This document shows positions 41,528-50,999 of a stretch of DNA of 53,942 bases, piece after piece. Source of the DNA: Spirosoma oryzae. GTDB lineage: Bacteria; Bacteroidota; Bacteroidia; Cytophagales; Spirosomataceae. The DNA lies in contig NZ_PVTE01000033.1 in the NCBI RefSeq assembly GCF_003002825.1, positions 1 through 53,942 on the forward strand, in the 5' to 3' direction. Made by a program: the position numbers and the translations under genes. Within the stretch, counting starts at the first letter, position 1. Every line of letters starts with the position of its first letter. Below the pieces are notes generated by a model that saw nothing but the letters and a program-made list of their open reading frames with translations, was not told the origin of the DNA and made no database searches.

Positions 41528-41559
41528 CAAATCAATTTTAGGCCCAACGGCCACTGTTC

Positions 41560-43962
41560 ATGTTCACTACAGACAAATTGTCATTCTCTACACTTTTTGT
41601 CCAATATCTCTGGATTGCGCTTACTTGCTTAGTACTTAGTTCGGTCACAAACGTATATGCGCAGCAGAAAGCGACCTCACGAGCCGATCAATTAACTGAC
41701 GAGCAGGTTGAGGCATTTTATCGCCGGGCGGAGTCCAGCGGAATGAATGAGTTTCAGATTGAGCAGGCGGCTATGTCTCAGGGCTACACGCTTGACGATA
41801 TTGCCAAGATGCGAAAGCGGATCAATACCATCCGTTCGCAAGGCAGCCGTCCGACCAGTCAAACCGGAATTAATGGTGGTGGACAGTCAGGGGCATCAAC
41901 TGGACGAACCTTGCCAACTGATCTCTCACGACGCGATTCACTGGATGTTGCACGGCTACGTGATACCACAAAACGACTAAAGGTGTTTGGCGCATCGTTG
42001 TTCGAAAACGCCAGTCTGTCTTTTGAGCCAAATCTTCGTATTGCGACTCCGCGCAACTACGTTGTCGGACCTGACGACGAAATTAGCATTGATATTGCTG
42101 GGGCGGCATCGGACAATTTTCAACTAAAAGTCTCGCCGGAAGGAACGGTCAAGGTTCCGAACGTGACACCGATTTACGTAGCCGGTCTCAGTATAGAACA
42201 GGCTGAGCAGCGTATTATCGCCCGGCTTCGTAAAGCAGGGTACCAAGGGCTGGGTGTACCGGGAAGTGGTACAACGGCTAATGTGGCGCTGACGAATATC
42301 CGGAGTATCCGGGTTACGCTCGTCGGCGAAGTTGTCCGGCCTGGTACGTATACGATCTCGTCGCTTGGCTCAGCGTTCAATGCCCTCTATTTGGCTGGTG
42401 GTCCAAATCCGGAAACAGGATCATTCCGCAAAATCAGTGTGATTCGGGGCAACCGCGTTGTTCGCACTATCGATCTGTATGACTTTATCCTCCGGGCTGA
42501 TCAGCGCGATAACATTCGGTTACAGGATCAGGACGTCATTCGCGTCGCCGATTATGATACGCATGTAACAATGACCGGCGAGGTTCGACGACCCGCTATT
42601 TTCGAGGTCTTACCCGGCGAAACGTTGAAAACGGTTCTGGGCTTTGCGGGCGGATTTTCGGACGAAGCCTACCGAGCATCGATTACATTACGTCGGAATA
42701 CCACACGTGAGCGGCAGATCATCACCATCACGGAGGAGCAGATTGCGCAGTTTGTTCCCAAGCCAGGGGATCGATACGTAGTCGGTAAGATTTTGGAACG
42801 GTATGAAAATCGTGTACAGATTGCCGGCGCAGTTATGCGGCCAGGTGATTATGCACTTGAACCTGGTTTGGAAACTGTAAAGCAACTCATCCGCCGGGCC
42901 GATGGTCTTCAGAAAGATGCGTTCATGAACCGCGCCATTATTATTCGTGAACGGCCGGATCTGGATATCGAAAGTATTTCTTTTGATCTGGGCAAACTGA
43001 TGCGGGGAGAGGAGAACGATATACCGCTTCTTCGTCAGGACAGCGTTTCCATTCTGTCAATCCGTGATTTACGGGAACGTTATTACGTCACGATCGAAGG
43101 CGCCATCAACAAACCGGATACGATCAATTTTATCAGCAACATGGGCATTGGTGATTTGATCGCTCAAGCTGGTGGTTTTCAAGAAGGTGCCAAGCCGAAT
43201 TTAATCGAAGTAGCGCGTCGTATACGTAGCGATTCAGCGGGTGTTCGCAATGTCACGTTAGAAAAATATCAGTTTGCTATTGATCCGAACTTAAGAATCA
43301 TTCCCGGTAGTCCGGCGGCAACCTTCAAGCTGGAACCGTTTGACATCGTTTACGTTCGAACGTCAGCGAATTATGAAGCGCAGCGGCAGGTCAATATATA
43401 TGGTGAAGTCATGCAACCCGGTAATTATGCTATTGTGACACGACGTGAGCGAATCTCCGATCTGATTCGGCGGGCAGGCGGTCTGAGACTAGAAGCTTAT
43501 CTGTCAGGAGCACAATATATTCGTAATGGTGAAATAATCGGTAACGACCTGCAAGCCATATTAAGCGATAGCACAGCTGAGAGTAATTTACTTCTCAAAG
43601 GGGGGGACACTTTATATATTCCTCGTCGCTCTGAAACTGTGGATATACAAGGTGCGGTACTAAACCCATCGGTCACCAGCTACAAAAGTAGTTACGACTT
43701 TAACGATTATATAAGCGAAGCAGGGGGCGTAACAGATAACGCTCGTAGGGGTAAAGCATACGTTATTTATCCGAATGGGAGAAAGGATCGTACACAACAT
43801 TTTCTCTTTTTCCAATCAAGGCCAAAAGTTGAGCCGGGTTCTACAGTTGTAGTTCCATTCAAGCCATTTGATCAAAATAAGATAAGCCCAGCTGAACGGA
43901 TAGGTATACTATCTTTATTTACAACCGTGTCGATTGCATTAGCTAACCTATTACTTCGGTAA
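41560..43962 (+). CDS. SLBB-domain polysaccharide export outer membrane protein (Wza-like)
   Basis: The 800-residue exported protein has an N-terminal hydrophobic signal (about 15-36). A polysaccharide-export domain follows (about 165-240: NYVVGPDDEISIDIAGAASDNFQLKVSPEGTVKVPNV), then several SLBB domains in series, each with a (V/I)xGEVxxPGxY-type motif such as RVTLVGEVVRPGTYTIS, VNIYGEVMQPGNYAIV and VTMTGEVRRPAIFEV. It ends in a membrane-spanning segment (IGILSLFTTVSIALANLLLR). It would form the outer-membrane exit pore for a surface or exopolysaccharide together with the Wzz protein encoded next. The last about 500 bases of the gene are clearly more AT-rich than its beginning. Confidence 0.92.
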   Translation: MFTTDKLSFSTLFVQYLWIALTCLVLSSVTNVYAQQKATSRADQLTDEQVEAFYRRAESSGMNEFQIEQAAMSQGYTLDDIAKMRKRINTIRSQGSRPTSQTGINGGGQSGASTGRTLPTDLSRRDSLDVARLRDTTKRLKVFGASLFENASLSFEPNLRIATPRNYVVGPDDEISIDIAGAASDNFQLKVSPEGTVKVPNVTPIYVAGLSIEQAEQRIIARLRKAGYQGLGVPGSGTTANVALTNIRSIRVTLVGEVVRPGTYTISSLGSAFNALYLAGGPNPETGSFRKISVIRGNRVVRTIDLYDFILRADQRDNIRLQDQDVIRVADYDTHVTMTGEVRRPAIFEVLPGETLKTVLGFAGGFSDEAYRASITLRRNTTRERQIITITEEQIAQFVPKPGDRYVVGKILERYENRVQIAGAVMRPGDYALEPGLETVKQLIRRADGLQKDAFMNRAIIIRERPDLDIESISFDLGKLMRGEENDIPLLRQDSVSILSIRDLRERYYVTIEGAINKPDTINFISNMGIGDLIAQAGGFQEGAKPNLIEVARRIRSDSAGVRNVTLEKYQFAIDPNLRIIPGSPAATFKLEPFDIVYVRTSANYEAQRQVNIYGEVMQPGNYAIVTRRERISDLIRRAGGLRLEAYLSGAQYIRNGEIIGNDLQAILSDSTAESNLLLKGGDTLYIPRRSETVDIQGAVLNPSVTSYKSSYDFNDYISEAGGVTDNARRGKAYVIYPNGRKDRTQHFLFFQSRPKVEPGSTVVVPFKPFDQNKISPAERIGILSLFTTVSIALANLLLR

Positions 43963-43963
43963 T

Positions 43964-45040
43964 ATGTCTGTGACTGAAAACTATCAGCCTAAACAAGAAG
44001 ACATAATTGAAATTCGTGTGTCGGACATTGCCTATTTTTTTCGAGAGAATCGCCTAAGAATAATCATTAGCGGCATGATTGGCCTTATTATTGGCGCTAT
44101 ATACGCTTTTTCTAAGCCAAACGTATATACGGCACATGTTTCTGTTATGCCGGAAATACAATCAAGAGGTTCAGGTGGTATGAGTGGACTGGGGTCGCTA
44201 GCTGGATTGGCGGGGATAAATTTGGATAATATAAGTCAGGATGCTATTCGCCCTGACATATACCCTACAATATTACAAGGTGTACCGTTTGGATTACAAT
44301 TAATGCAGCAACCAGTATATTCAGCTCAACTCAACAAGCAGCTACCACTAGAATCTTACATAAATGAGATGGGTAAAGGGCGATGGAGTGGGTTTTTGGG
44401 CGATAAAAATAAACCTCATATTGAAAAAAATATAAAAAAACCTGTAGAAGCTCAAATAGTCGAATTGACAAAAGAACAGAATGATTTAGTGAAGAATATC
44501 CTGGCCGACGTAGTTACAACATATGATAAAAAGACGGGTATTCTAACTATATCTGCTACAGAACGGGAGGCAACAGTCGCGGCTGCTGTCGCTCAACGCT
44601 CACTAGAATATTTAACGGGTTATATTACCAGCTATCGTACAGAAAAGTCGAATCGTCAAGTCAGGTTTCTCGAACAACAGGTTGCAGAAGCAAAAAAGCG
44701 ATATCAAACTTCCGAGTATACGTTGTCAAATTATCGAGACAATAATCGTAGTATTTATACGAATACCGCTAAAATAGAAGAGCAACGTTTACAAGCTGAT
44801 TATTTATTGACGCAGTCAGTATTCAATGAGTTATCGAAGCAACTCGAGCAAGCTAAAATCAAAGTTCAAGAAGAAACTCCCGTCTTTAAAACACTTGAAC
44901 CGCCAATTGTACCTCTTAAGAAAAGTGGCCCCAAACGCACTGTTACAATGCTTTCCTTTGCAATATGTAGTGTTATAATAGTATTGGGTGTCAAACTAAT
45001 GAAAACCTTTGTACAATATAACTTGTCAAAGCAAGTATGA
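43964..45040 (+). CDS. Wzz/FepE-type chain-length and export co-polymerase
   Basis: The 358-residue inner-membrane protein has a first membrane helix at about 36-52 (IIISGMIGLIIGAIYAFS), a large periplasmic domain with a central helical stretch (about 215-305, with VRFLEQQVAEAKKRYQTSEYTLSNY) and a second helix near the C-terminus (VTMLSFAICSVIIVLGV). This is the pattern of Wzz-type polysaccharide co-polymerases, which set glycan chain length and connect to Wza-like pores. No tyrosine-kinase domain is fused. It starts one base after the SLBB gene stop and overlaps gmd by four bases. Confidence 0.9.
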   Translation: MSVTENYQPKQEDIIEIRVSDIAYFFRENRLRIIISGMIGLIIGAIYAFSKPNVYTAHVSVMPEIQSRGSGGMSGLGSLAGLAGINLDNISQDAIRPDIYPTILQGVPFGLQLMQQPVYSAQLNKQLPLESYINEMGKGRWSGFLGDKNKPHIEKNIKKPVEAQIVELTKEQNDLVKNILADVVTTYDKKTGILTISATEREATVAAAVAQRSLEYLTGYITSYRTEKSNRQVRFLEQQVAEAKKRYQTSEYTLSNYRDNNRSIYTNTAKIEEQRLQADYLLTQSVFNELSKQLEQAKIKVQEETPVFKTLEPPIVPLKKSGPKRTVTMLSFAICSVIIVLGVKLMKTFVQYNLSKQV

Positions 45041-45990
45041 AGAAAGCATTAATTTGTGGAGTATCGGGGCAGGATGGAGCATACCTGGCTAAACTACTTC
45101 TAGAAAAAGGGTATGAAGTTTATGGTGGCTCACGAGACGCACAGATGTCTTCGTTCAAGAATTTAGTATCATTGGGTATTCGTGATCACATCAAGCTTGT
45201 ATCAATTAATATAAACGATTTTCGGTCAGTACTACAAACGGTCTTGAAAATTAAACCAGACGAGTTGTATAATCTGGCAGGCCAGAGCTCAGTAAGTCTG
45301 TCTTTTGATCAACCCGTTGAAACGCTAGAAAGTATTAGTGCTGGCACGCTCAATCTACTTGAAGCAATACGTTTCAGCGAACTACCAATTCGTTTTTACA
45401 ATGCAGGTTCAAGCGAATGCTTTGGAGATACGGGGACTACAGCCGCTGACGAAAATACACCATTCCATCCCAGGAGTCCGTATGGAGTGGCGAAAGCAGC
45501 TGCGTTTTGGCAAGTAGCAAACTATCGGGAAGCTTATCAATTGTATGCCAGTACAGGAATTTTATTCAATCATGAATCCCCCTTAAGACCTAAGCGATTT
45601 GTAACACAGAAAATAGTTTCGACTGCTTGTGCTTTAGCTAATGGTAATAGTGAATCACTTACACTGGGAAATATTGAAATAGCTCGTGATTGGGGATGGG
45701 CACCTGATTATGTCGAAGCTATGTGGCTAATGCTTCAACAGAGTAATCCTGAAGATTACGTGATTGCGACAGGGCAAACGCACCAACTAAAAGATTTTAT
45801 TAAAGTGGTTTTTGAGACAGTTGGTTTAAAATGGGAAGAGCATGTTCGTATAGACACGTCTCTTTTTCGTCCTACTGACATAGCGATTGGATATGCAAAT
45901 CCATCTAAAGCACGAACACAATTAGGATGGCTAGCAAATTACAAAATGGAAGATATTGCTAGACAAATGGTGAAGGAGTGGCGAGTGTAA
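45037..45990 (+). CDS. gmd: GDP-mannose 4,6-dehydratase
   Basis: The 317-residue short-chain dehydrogenase/epimerase-type enzyme has a Rossmann motif (GVSGQDGAYLAKLLLEKGYEVYGGSRD), NLAGQSSVSLSFDQPVETLE, and a catalytic Tyr-x3-Lys in SPYGVAKAAAFW preceded by GSSECFG. ILFNHESPLRPKRFVTQKI and DWGWAPDYVEAMW are diagnostic for Gmd. It converts GDP-D-mannose to GDP-4-keto-6-deoxy-mannose, a precursor of GDP-fucose, rhamnose or perosamine. It is somewhat shorter than usual (about 340-370 residues). No reductase or aminotransferase for the keto-sugar is encoded in this window, so the final sugar is unknown. It overlaps the Wzz gene by four bases. Confidence 0.92.
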   Translation: MKKALICGVSGQDGAYLAKLLLEKGYEVYGGSRDAQMSSFKNLVSLGIRDHIKLVSININDFRSVLQTVLKIKPDELYNLAGQSSVSLSFDQPVETLESISAGTLNLLEAIRFSELPIRFYNAGSSECFGDTGTTAADENTPFHPRSPYGVAKAAAFWQVANYREAYQLYASTGILFNHESPLRPKRFVTQKIVSTACALANGNSESLTLGNIEIARDWGWAPDYVEAMWLMLQQSNPEDYVIATGQTHQLKDFIKVVFETVGLKWEEHVRIDTSLFRPTDIAIGYANPSKARTQLGWLANYKMEDIARQMVKEWRV

Positions 45991-46008
45991 TATATAATTT
46001 TCTGTAAT

Positions 46009-47334
46009 ATGTGGAAAGTAATAGCAAATATTGGATGGATATTTTTCGATAGGGTCTTCCGTTTGATTGTTGGGGTGCTTGTGAGTGTTTGGGTTGCTCG
46101 CTATCTGGGTCCTAGCGAATTTGGTATTCTAAATTACGCTATGCTTTTCCCAACTGTTTTGATGTCATTGGCTGGTTTCGGTTTGACTAATATATTGTTA
46201 ATAGATTTTGTAGCAGCTAATAATGATCTTGAAAAACAGCATCGTTTAACTCAACTGGGATTATTTATCAAGCTGATGTTTGGTTCCTTAGCTTACGTAA
46301 TTAGTTGTAGTCTTAACTATATTTTAAATAAAGATAATCCAGTACTATTTCAACTAATTAATTTAACTGGAGTTATTTTGATACTACAAAGCTCGGATAT
46401 AATAGATACTTATTTTCAGTCCCAAACAAAAGCTAAATTATCAATTGTAGTTAAGTTAATTGCTTTCGGATTAGCCTCTTTGTTACGTATATACGCACTA
46501 AAAAATGATAAAAAAATAAACTTTCTAGTTGTTATCAATATAATTGAATCGTTGTTGGTATATGTGCTTTCTCTAATGGTGTATCAACAAAAAATTAGTT
46601 CATTATTCTCAAATATTAGCCAGGCTGTTAATTTAAAACTAATTAAACAGATGATACAGACAGCATGGCCAATAATGATTACTGAGTTCTTTGTATTTGT
46701 ATACATGAGGGTAGATCAGTTTATGATAGAAGAGTTGTCAACCAACCGTGAGTTAGGACTGTATGGCGCGGCATTACGCTTGTCGGAAGCATGGTACTTT
46801 ATAGCAGGAGCTATCACTACATCATTTTATCCTAAAATAGCGGAGTATTGGTTAATAAACAGAGAGAAGTTTTATAACCAATATCAATCGCTACTTAATA
46901 TCTTAACATATATGAGTATAGGGCTATCCATTTTTGTTAGTGTTTCTGCAAATAGGCTGATAGAGGTATTGTATGGTCCTGATTTTCAACAAGCAGGCTC
47001 TATATTAAGCGTGCATATTTGGGCTGGCGTTTTTGTCTTCATAGGTGTCGGTACTAACAATCTTATGATAGTAAACAATTTGCAAAAATTTGTTCTCATT
47101 AAAACGATTACTGGGGCTCTTCTAAATGTTCTATTGAACTTTTGGCTTATTCCTTTATATGGTGCTATGGGAGCATCTATCGCAACGTTTATTTCTTACG
47201 GATTTCAGGCATATTTACTGAACTACTTTTTAAAGGAAGCTCGACCCATATTTAACTTGCAATCGCAATCATTTATTAATTTTATTACTTTAAAACGGCC
47301 AATAATGGCTAAATTTAATTTCAAACAACTATAA
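46009..47334 (+). CDS. oligosaccharide flippase (Wzx/MATE-like)
   Basis: The 441-residue protein has about twelve membrane segments and the polysaccharide-transporter start FDRVFRLIVGVLVSVWVARYLGPSEFGILNYA, typical for Wzx flippases. It would move lipid-linked repeat units from the cytoplasmic to the periplasmic face. Charged residues are concentrated in loops such as NNDLEKQHRL. It has the very low GC of the block starting inside the SLBB gene. It lies 18 bases after gmd and 12 bases before the FkbM-type gene, so it is part of the same operon. Confidence 0.9.
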   Translation: MWKVIANIGWIFFDRVFRLIVGVLVSVWVARYLGPSEFGILNYAMLFPTVLMSLAGFGLTNILLIDFVAANNDLEKQHRLTQLGLFIKLMFGSLAYVISCSLNYILNKDNPVLFQLINLTGVILILQSSDIIDTYFQSQTKAKLSIVVKLIAFGLASLLRIYALKNDKKINFLVVINIIESLLVYVLSLMVYQQKISSLFSNISQAVNLKLIKQMIQTAWPIMITEFFVFVYMRVDQFMIEELSTNRELGLYGAALRLSEAWYFIAGAITTSFYPKIAEYWLINREKFYNQYQSLLNILTYMSIGLSIFVSVSANRLIEVLYGPDFQQAGSILSVHIWAGVFVFIGVGTNNLMIVNNLQKFVLIKTITGALLNVLLNFWLIPLYGAMGASIATFISYGFQAYLLNYFLKEARPIFNLQSQSFINFITLKRPIMAKFNFKQL

Positions 47335-47346
47335 TAAGAGTTTAAT

Positions 47347-48060
47347 ATGCTTTTTAGACAACTTTCATTTCTCTACGCGCTTCAATTTTATTTTTTTAAA
47401 GTTGTACGTCGCTTTGTAAATGAATATTCGCATGTATCATATTCACAGATGGGCGAAGATGTACTTATTCAAAATGTACTCAAAAAAGTCAATAATGGCT
47501 TTTACGTGGAAATAGGTAGTAACGAGCCGATTCAACATTCTAACACGTTTGGTTATTATTTACAAGGGTGGCGTGGAATTACGGTTGATGCTAATCCGAA
47601 AATGGTAGAATTACATAAAAAAATCAGGCCGAAAGATATAGCAATATGGACGGCTATTTCTGATAAAGAAGAAGAAGTAGTATTCTACGAATTTGATATG
47701 GATGAAATAAGTACAATAAACGAGAATTTTTATTTGAAAGAGAAGGATAAGCAGAAGATAGTTAGACAAACTACTATAAAAACTCGTACTCTTGATTCTA
47801 TACTTGATGAATACCTGCCAAAGCAAACAAACATTGACCTGCTTTCAATTGATGTAGAAGGCCATGATTTTCAGGTCCTGCAATCAATCAATTTAGATAA
47901 GTATAGGCCAAAACTAGTTGTAATTGAAATGCATGGTTTTGAACTTTCGAATCCATTGAATAGTAAAATATATGTCTGGATGATTAAGAAGAATTATCAT
48001 CTAATAGGTTATGCAATATGGAACGGATATTTTGTTGCTAACGAGTTTTTGTATGACTAG
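47347..48060 (+). CDS. FkbM-family methyltransferase
   Basis: The 237-residue SAM-dependent methyltransferase has the FkbM motif set SQMGEDVLIQNVLKKVNNGFYVEIGSNEP (motif I), GWRGITVDANPKMVELHKKIRP (motif II acidic residue), and LLSIDVEGHDFQVLQSI. Such enzymes O-methylate sugar or polyketide hydroxyls and in glycan loci usually methylate the polysaccharide. An N-terminal aromatic stretch (FRQLSFLYALQFYFFKVVRR) may associate with the membrane. The target sugar is unknown. Confidence 0.88.
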   Translation: MLFRQLSFLYALQFYFFKVVRRFVNEYSHVSYSQMGEDVLIQNVLKKVNNGFYVEIGSNEPIQHSNTFGYYLQGWRGITVDANPKMVELHKKIRPKDIAIWTAISDKEEEVVFYEFDMDEISTINENFYLKEKDKQKIVRQTTIKTRTLDSILDEYLPKQTNIDLLSIDVEGHDFQVLQSINLDKYRPKLVVIEMHGFELSNPLNSKIYVWMIKKNYHLIGYAIWNGYFVANEFLYD

Positions 48061-48072
48061 ATAGACAAACAA

Positions 48073-48990
48073 ATGGACGAAGAATTTAATACACCAGTTC
48101 TGCTAATTCTGTTTAATCGTCCCGGGCATGCTCGGCGAGTGTTGAATCGTATTAGAGAAAGAAAAGTACGTAATTTATATGTGGCTGTTGACGGACCGAG
48201 AATAAACAATATAGATGACAAAAATAATGTGGAAGAATGTATTAAACTGTCGGACGAAATAGATTGGCCATGCGTAGTAACAAAATTAGTCCGAGAACGA
48301 AACTTAGGCTGTAGATCGGCAGTTAGTTCAGCAATTGACTGGTTTTTTAGTAAAGTAGAAGAAGGTATAATACTTGAGGATGATTGCTTGCCAGATTTGT
48401 CTTTCTTCGCTTTTTGTCATGAATTACTTGGGGTATATGTCAATGAGCCCAAAGTCATGCATATAGCCGGAGCAAATATTTATAAAAAGCAGGTATGGTC
48501 AGATAGTACGTATTTTTTCTCTAATATACCGCATATTTGGGGATGGGCAACTTGGCGGAGAGCTTGGAAACTCTATGATGTAAACATGCATGATTATCAT
48601 CAGTTTAGAGATTCAGGCATAATAGAAAAGATAGTGAATAATCCCCAATCAGTAAAGTACTGGTACAATGAATTCAATGGTACATATCTAGGTAAGATAG
48701 ATACTTGGGACTATCAGTGGGTATACACTATATGGAAAAATCAAGGTTTGTGCATAATACCAAACCAAAATCTAATTACCAATATTGGATTCGATGAACA
48801 TGGTACACACACAGTGGTTGATTCAGACATTGCAAATCTACCGACTGTAGCGATAAATGTTAAAACAATAAAACATCCTGAAATACTTGAGATTAACAAA
48901 GATGCGGTAAAATATGCTTTTGCAAATCTTTACCAACTGCCTTCTTGGTGGAAGACTAAAATTTCTAATTTAAAAAGACGTCTTTTTTAG
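48073..48990 (+). CDS. GT2-like nucleotide-sugar transferase
   Basis: The 305-residue GT-A type protein starts with TPVLLILFNRPGHARRVLNRI, followed by YVAVDGPR, a Lys/Arg-rich segment and EGIILEDDCLPDLSFF, where the DD is the metal-binding site. IWGWATWRRAWKLYD and NIGFDEHGTHT are also typical of the glycosyltransferase subgroup sometimes labelled HlpA-like. The acceptor is likely the growing repeat unit, but neither donor nor linkage can be read from the sequence. It follows the methyltransferase after 12 bases. Confidence 0.82.
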   Translation: MDEEFNTPVLLILFNRPGHARRVLNRIRERKVRNLYVAVDGPRINNIDDKNNVEECIKLSDEIDWPCVVTKLVRERNLGCRSAVSSAIDWFFSKVEEGIILEDDCLPDLSFFAFCHELLGVYVNEPKVMHIAGANIYKKQVWSDSTYFFSNIPHIWGWATWRRAWKLYDVNMHDYHQFRDSGIIEKIVNNPQSVKYWYNEFNGTYLGKIDTWDYQWVYTIWKNQGLCIIPNQNLITNIGFDEHGTHTVVDSDIANLPTVAINVKTIKHPEILEINKDAVKYAFANLYQLPSWWKTKISNLKRRLF

Positions 48991-49034
48991 AAATAATACA
49001 GGCAATATTTTGTTTGTATAAAAATGACACAGCT

Positions 49035-49841
49035 ATGTTATGTAAAATATGTTCGGCAGAAAGCAAATTTTATTTGCTGACTAAAGTGTTGGGTAAGTAT
49101 GATGTAAAATATTATAAATGCTCATCTTGTCAGCACATACAAACAGAGGAGCCATATTGGTTAGATGAGTCATATTCTAACGCAATAACTAAGTTAGATA
49201 TTGGTTTAATTACGCGTAACGAGTTAATGACACCAGTTGTAAAGGCTGTGATAAGCAAGTGGTATGATCCAAATGCGCTTTTTATAGATTATGGGGGTGG
49301 GTATGGCATGCTAGTTCGAATGATGCGTGATCGAGGTTTTAATTTTTACCGGCAAGATATTTATTGTGATAATTTGTATGCAGAAAATTTCGATATCACC
49401 GATGTTTCTCCATTTAAAGCTGAGTTGCTAACTGCGTTTGAAGTTTTTGAACATCTAAAGAATCCAGTCGAAGAGATACAGAAAATGTTAGCATTGAGCG
49501 ATAACATACTTTTTACAACATCAGTACAGCCAAACAGCAATGTTACACCTGAGTCTTGGTGGTATTTTATTCCAGAAACTGGTCAACATGTTGCTTTGTA
49601 CAGCCGTGATTCATTACAGTATTTAGCTGATAAGTTTAACCTTAACTATTATTGGAATGAGCATAATGTTCATTTGTTTACCAACAAAAAGATTAATTCA
49701 AAACTTTTTAGGCTAATCACCAGCCCTCGCTTTGTACGTTGGTATAATAAATTTATTAGTAAACGAGAAGCTCTGCTTGATAAAGATTTTATATTAATTA
49801 GAAATAAACTAAATGCGAATATAGTAGTAAAGAGTATTTAG
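49035..49841 (+). CDS. class I SAM-dependent methyltransferase with an N-terminal zinc-ribbon-like motif
   Basis: The 268-residue protein begins MLCKICSAESKFY and has a second pair CSSCQHIQTEEPYW, giving four cysteines suited to zinc binding. A methyltransferase domain follows (FIDYGGGYGMLVRMMRDRGF, then LLTAFEVFEHLKNP). Similar proteins with an N-terminal Cys4 motif include sugar C-methyltransferases that act on nucleotide keto-deoxysugars. That would fit a Gmd product, but the link is inference. I use the ATG at 49035 because the cysteines begin right after it. A TTG at 49014 would add seven residues. Confidence 0.8.
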   Translation: MLCKICSAESKFYLLTKVLGKYDVKYYKCSSCQHIQTEEPYWLDESYSNAITKLDIGLITRNELMTPVVKAVISKWYDPNALFIDYGGGYGMLVRMMRDRGFNFYRQDIYCDNLYAENFDITDVSPFKAELLTAFEVFEHLKNPVEEIQKMLALSDNILFTTSVQPNSNVTPESWWYFIPETGQHVALYSRDSLQYLADKFNLNYYWNEHNVHLFTNKKINSKLFRLITSPRFVRWYNKFISKREALLDKDFILIRNKLNANIVVKSI

Positions 49842-49867
49842 TATACAAATCCTATAATAAAGTTTTA

Positions 49868-50971
49868 ATGAAAGTTTTTTTCGATCATCAGACATTTTCT
49901 ATTCAAAAATTTGGCGGTATATCACGCTATAATGTTGAGTTGATAAGTGGAGTAAATAAGGGTATCAATGATACAGCCTATTTACCAATATTGCTATCTG
50001 ATAATGTATATCTTAACAAACTAAATCAGTATAATGTGAATCTGCTACCAAAAAATAATTTTTATAAAAAGGCGCAGATAGTTTATAAGATCAACAAATT
50101 ATATAGTGTTGCTCATTTAGTTAAGAAAGGATTTGACTTGTTTCATCCAACATATTATGATCCCTATTTTCTGCCATATCTTAAAGGGAAACCTTTTGTA
50201 TTAACAATTCATGACATGATTCATGAACGTTTTGTTGAGCAGTTTCCAGAGCTTGATAATAAAAATTCAGCTATAGAGAAAAAACAAGTGTTAGCTGAAA
50301 AAGCAGATAGGATTATTACTGTGTCTAACAGTACTAAACTTGACGTTGTAAACATGTTAGGAGTGAAGCCTGAAAAAGTTCATGTTATATACTCAGCTGG
50401 ATCTTTTAATCCTGTATGGACTACTACTAAAGGGCGTTTTGTTGAGGAGCCATATTTATTATTTGTTGGTCGCCGGGAACGATACAAGAATTTTGAGGGA
50501 TTGTTAAATGCGATTCGCCATATTCTAGAAAAATATAAAATAAAGTTAGTGTGTGCGGGAGGGGGTGAATTTACAGCACAGGAAAATAAAATAATTGATT
50601 CATTTAGATTAAGTCAATTAGTAAATCAAATTTCAATTAACGATAAGCTATTATCAATATTATATAATCAGGCTATAGCCTTTATTTTTCCATCATTATA
50701 TGAAGGTTTTGGTATTCCTGTTTTAGAAGCGTTTGCAAGTGATTGTCCATGTATTGTCAGTAACCAAAGTTCACTGCCTGAAGTAGGAGGTGATGCTGTT
50801 GTATATATAAATCCTTTTTCACGTGAATCTATAGTCGACGCTGTAGAAAAAATTATATGTAGCTCACAACTTAGGCAGGATCTTATAGAAAAAGGTCGAG
50901 TGCAGTTGGCTAAATTCTCGTGGGACAAAACTGTAAAAGAGACTGTTGATCTGTATCGCACTTTACTATAA
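49868..50971 (+). CDS. GT4-family glycosyltransferase
   Basis: The 367-residue GT-B enzyme starts with MKVFFDHQTFSIQKFGGISRYNVELI, where the GGI-x-R/Y loop is characteristic, and has KPFVLTIHDMIHERF in the N-domain. The nucleotide-sugar motif FIFPSLYEGFGIPVLEAFASDCPCIVSN includes the Glu-x7-Glu pair. VFVGRRERYKNFEGLL-like sequence (LFVGRRERYKNFE) precedes it. Donor and acceptor are unknown. It is the second glycosyltransferase of the AT-rich block and uses AT-rich codons, unlike the GT4 gene at 35619. Confidence 0.9.
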   Translation: MKVFFDHQTFSIQKFGGISRYNVELISGVNKGINDTAYLPILLSDNVYLNKLNQYNVNLLPKNNFYKKAQIVYKINKLYSVAHLVKKGFDLFHPTYYDPYFLPYLKGKPFVLTIHDMIHERFVEQFPELDNKNSAIEKKQVLAEKADRIITVSNSTKLDVVNMLGVKPEKVHVIYSAGSFNPVWTTTKGRFVEEPYLLFVGRRERYKNFEGLLNAIRHILEKYKIKLVCAGGGEFTAQENKIIDSFRLSQLVNQISINDKLLSILYNQAIAFIFPSLYEGFGIPVLEAFASDCPCIVSNQSSLPEVGGDAVVYINPFSRESIVDAVEKIICSSQLRQDLIEKGRVQLAKFSWDKTVKETVDLYRTLL

Positions 50972-50999
50972 ACCAGGTTAAGTGTAAAAGTGTGTAGTT

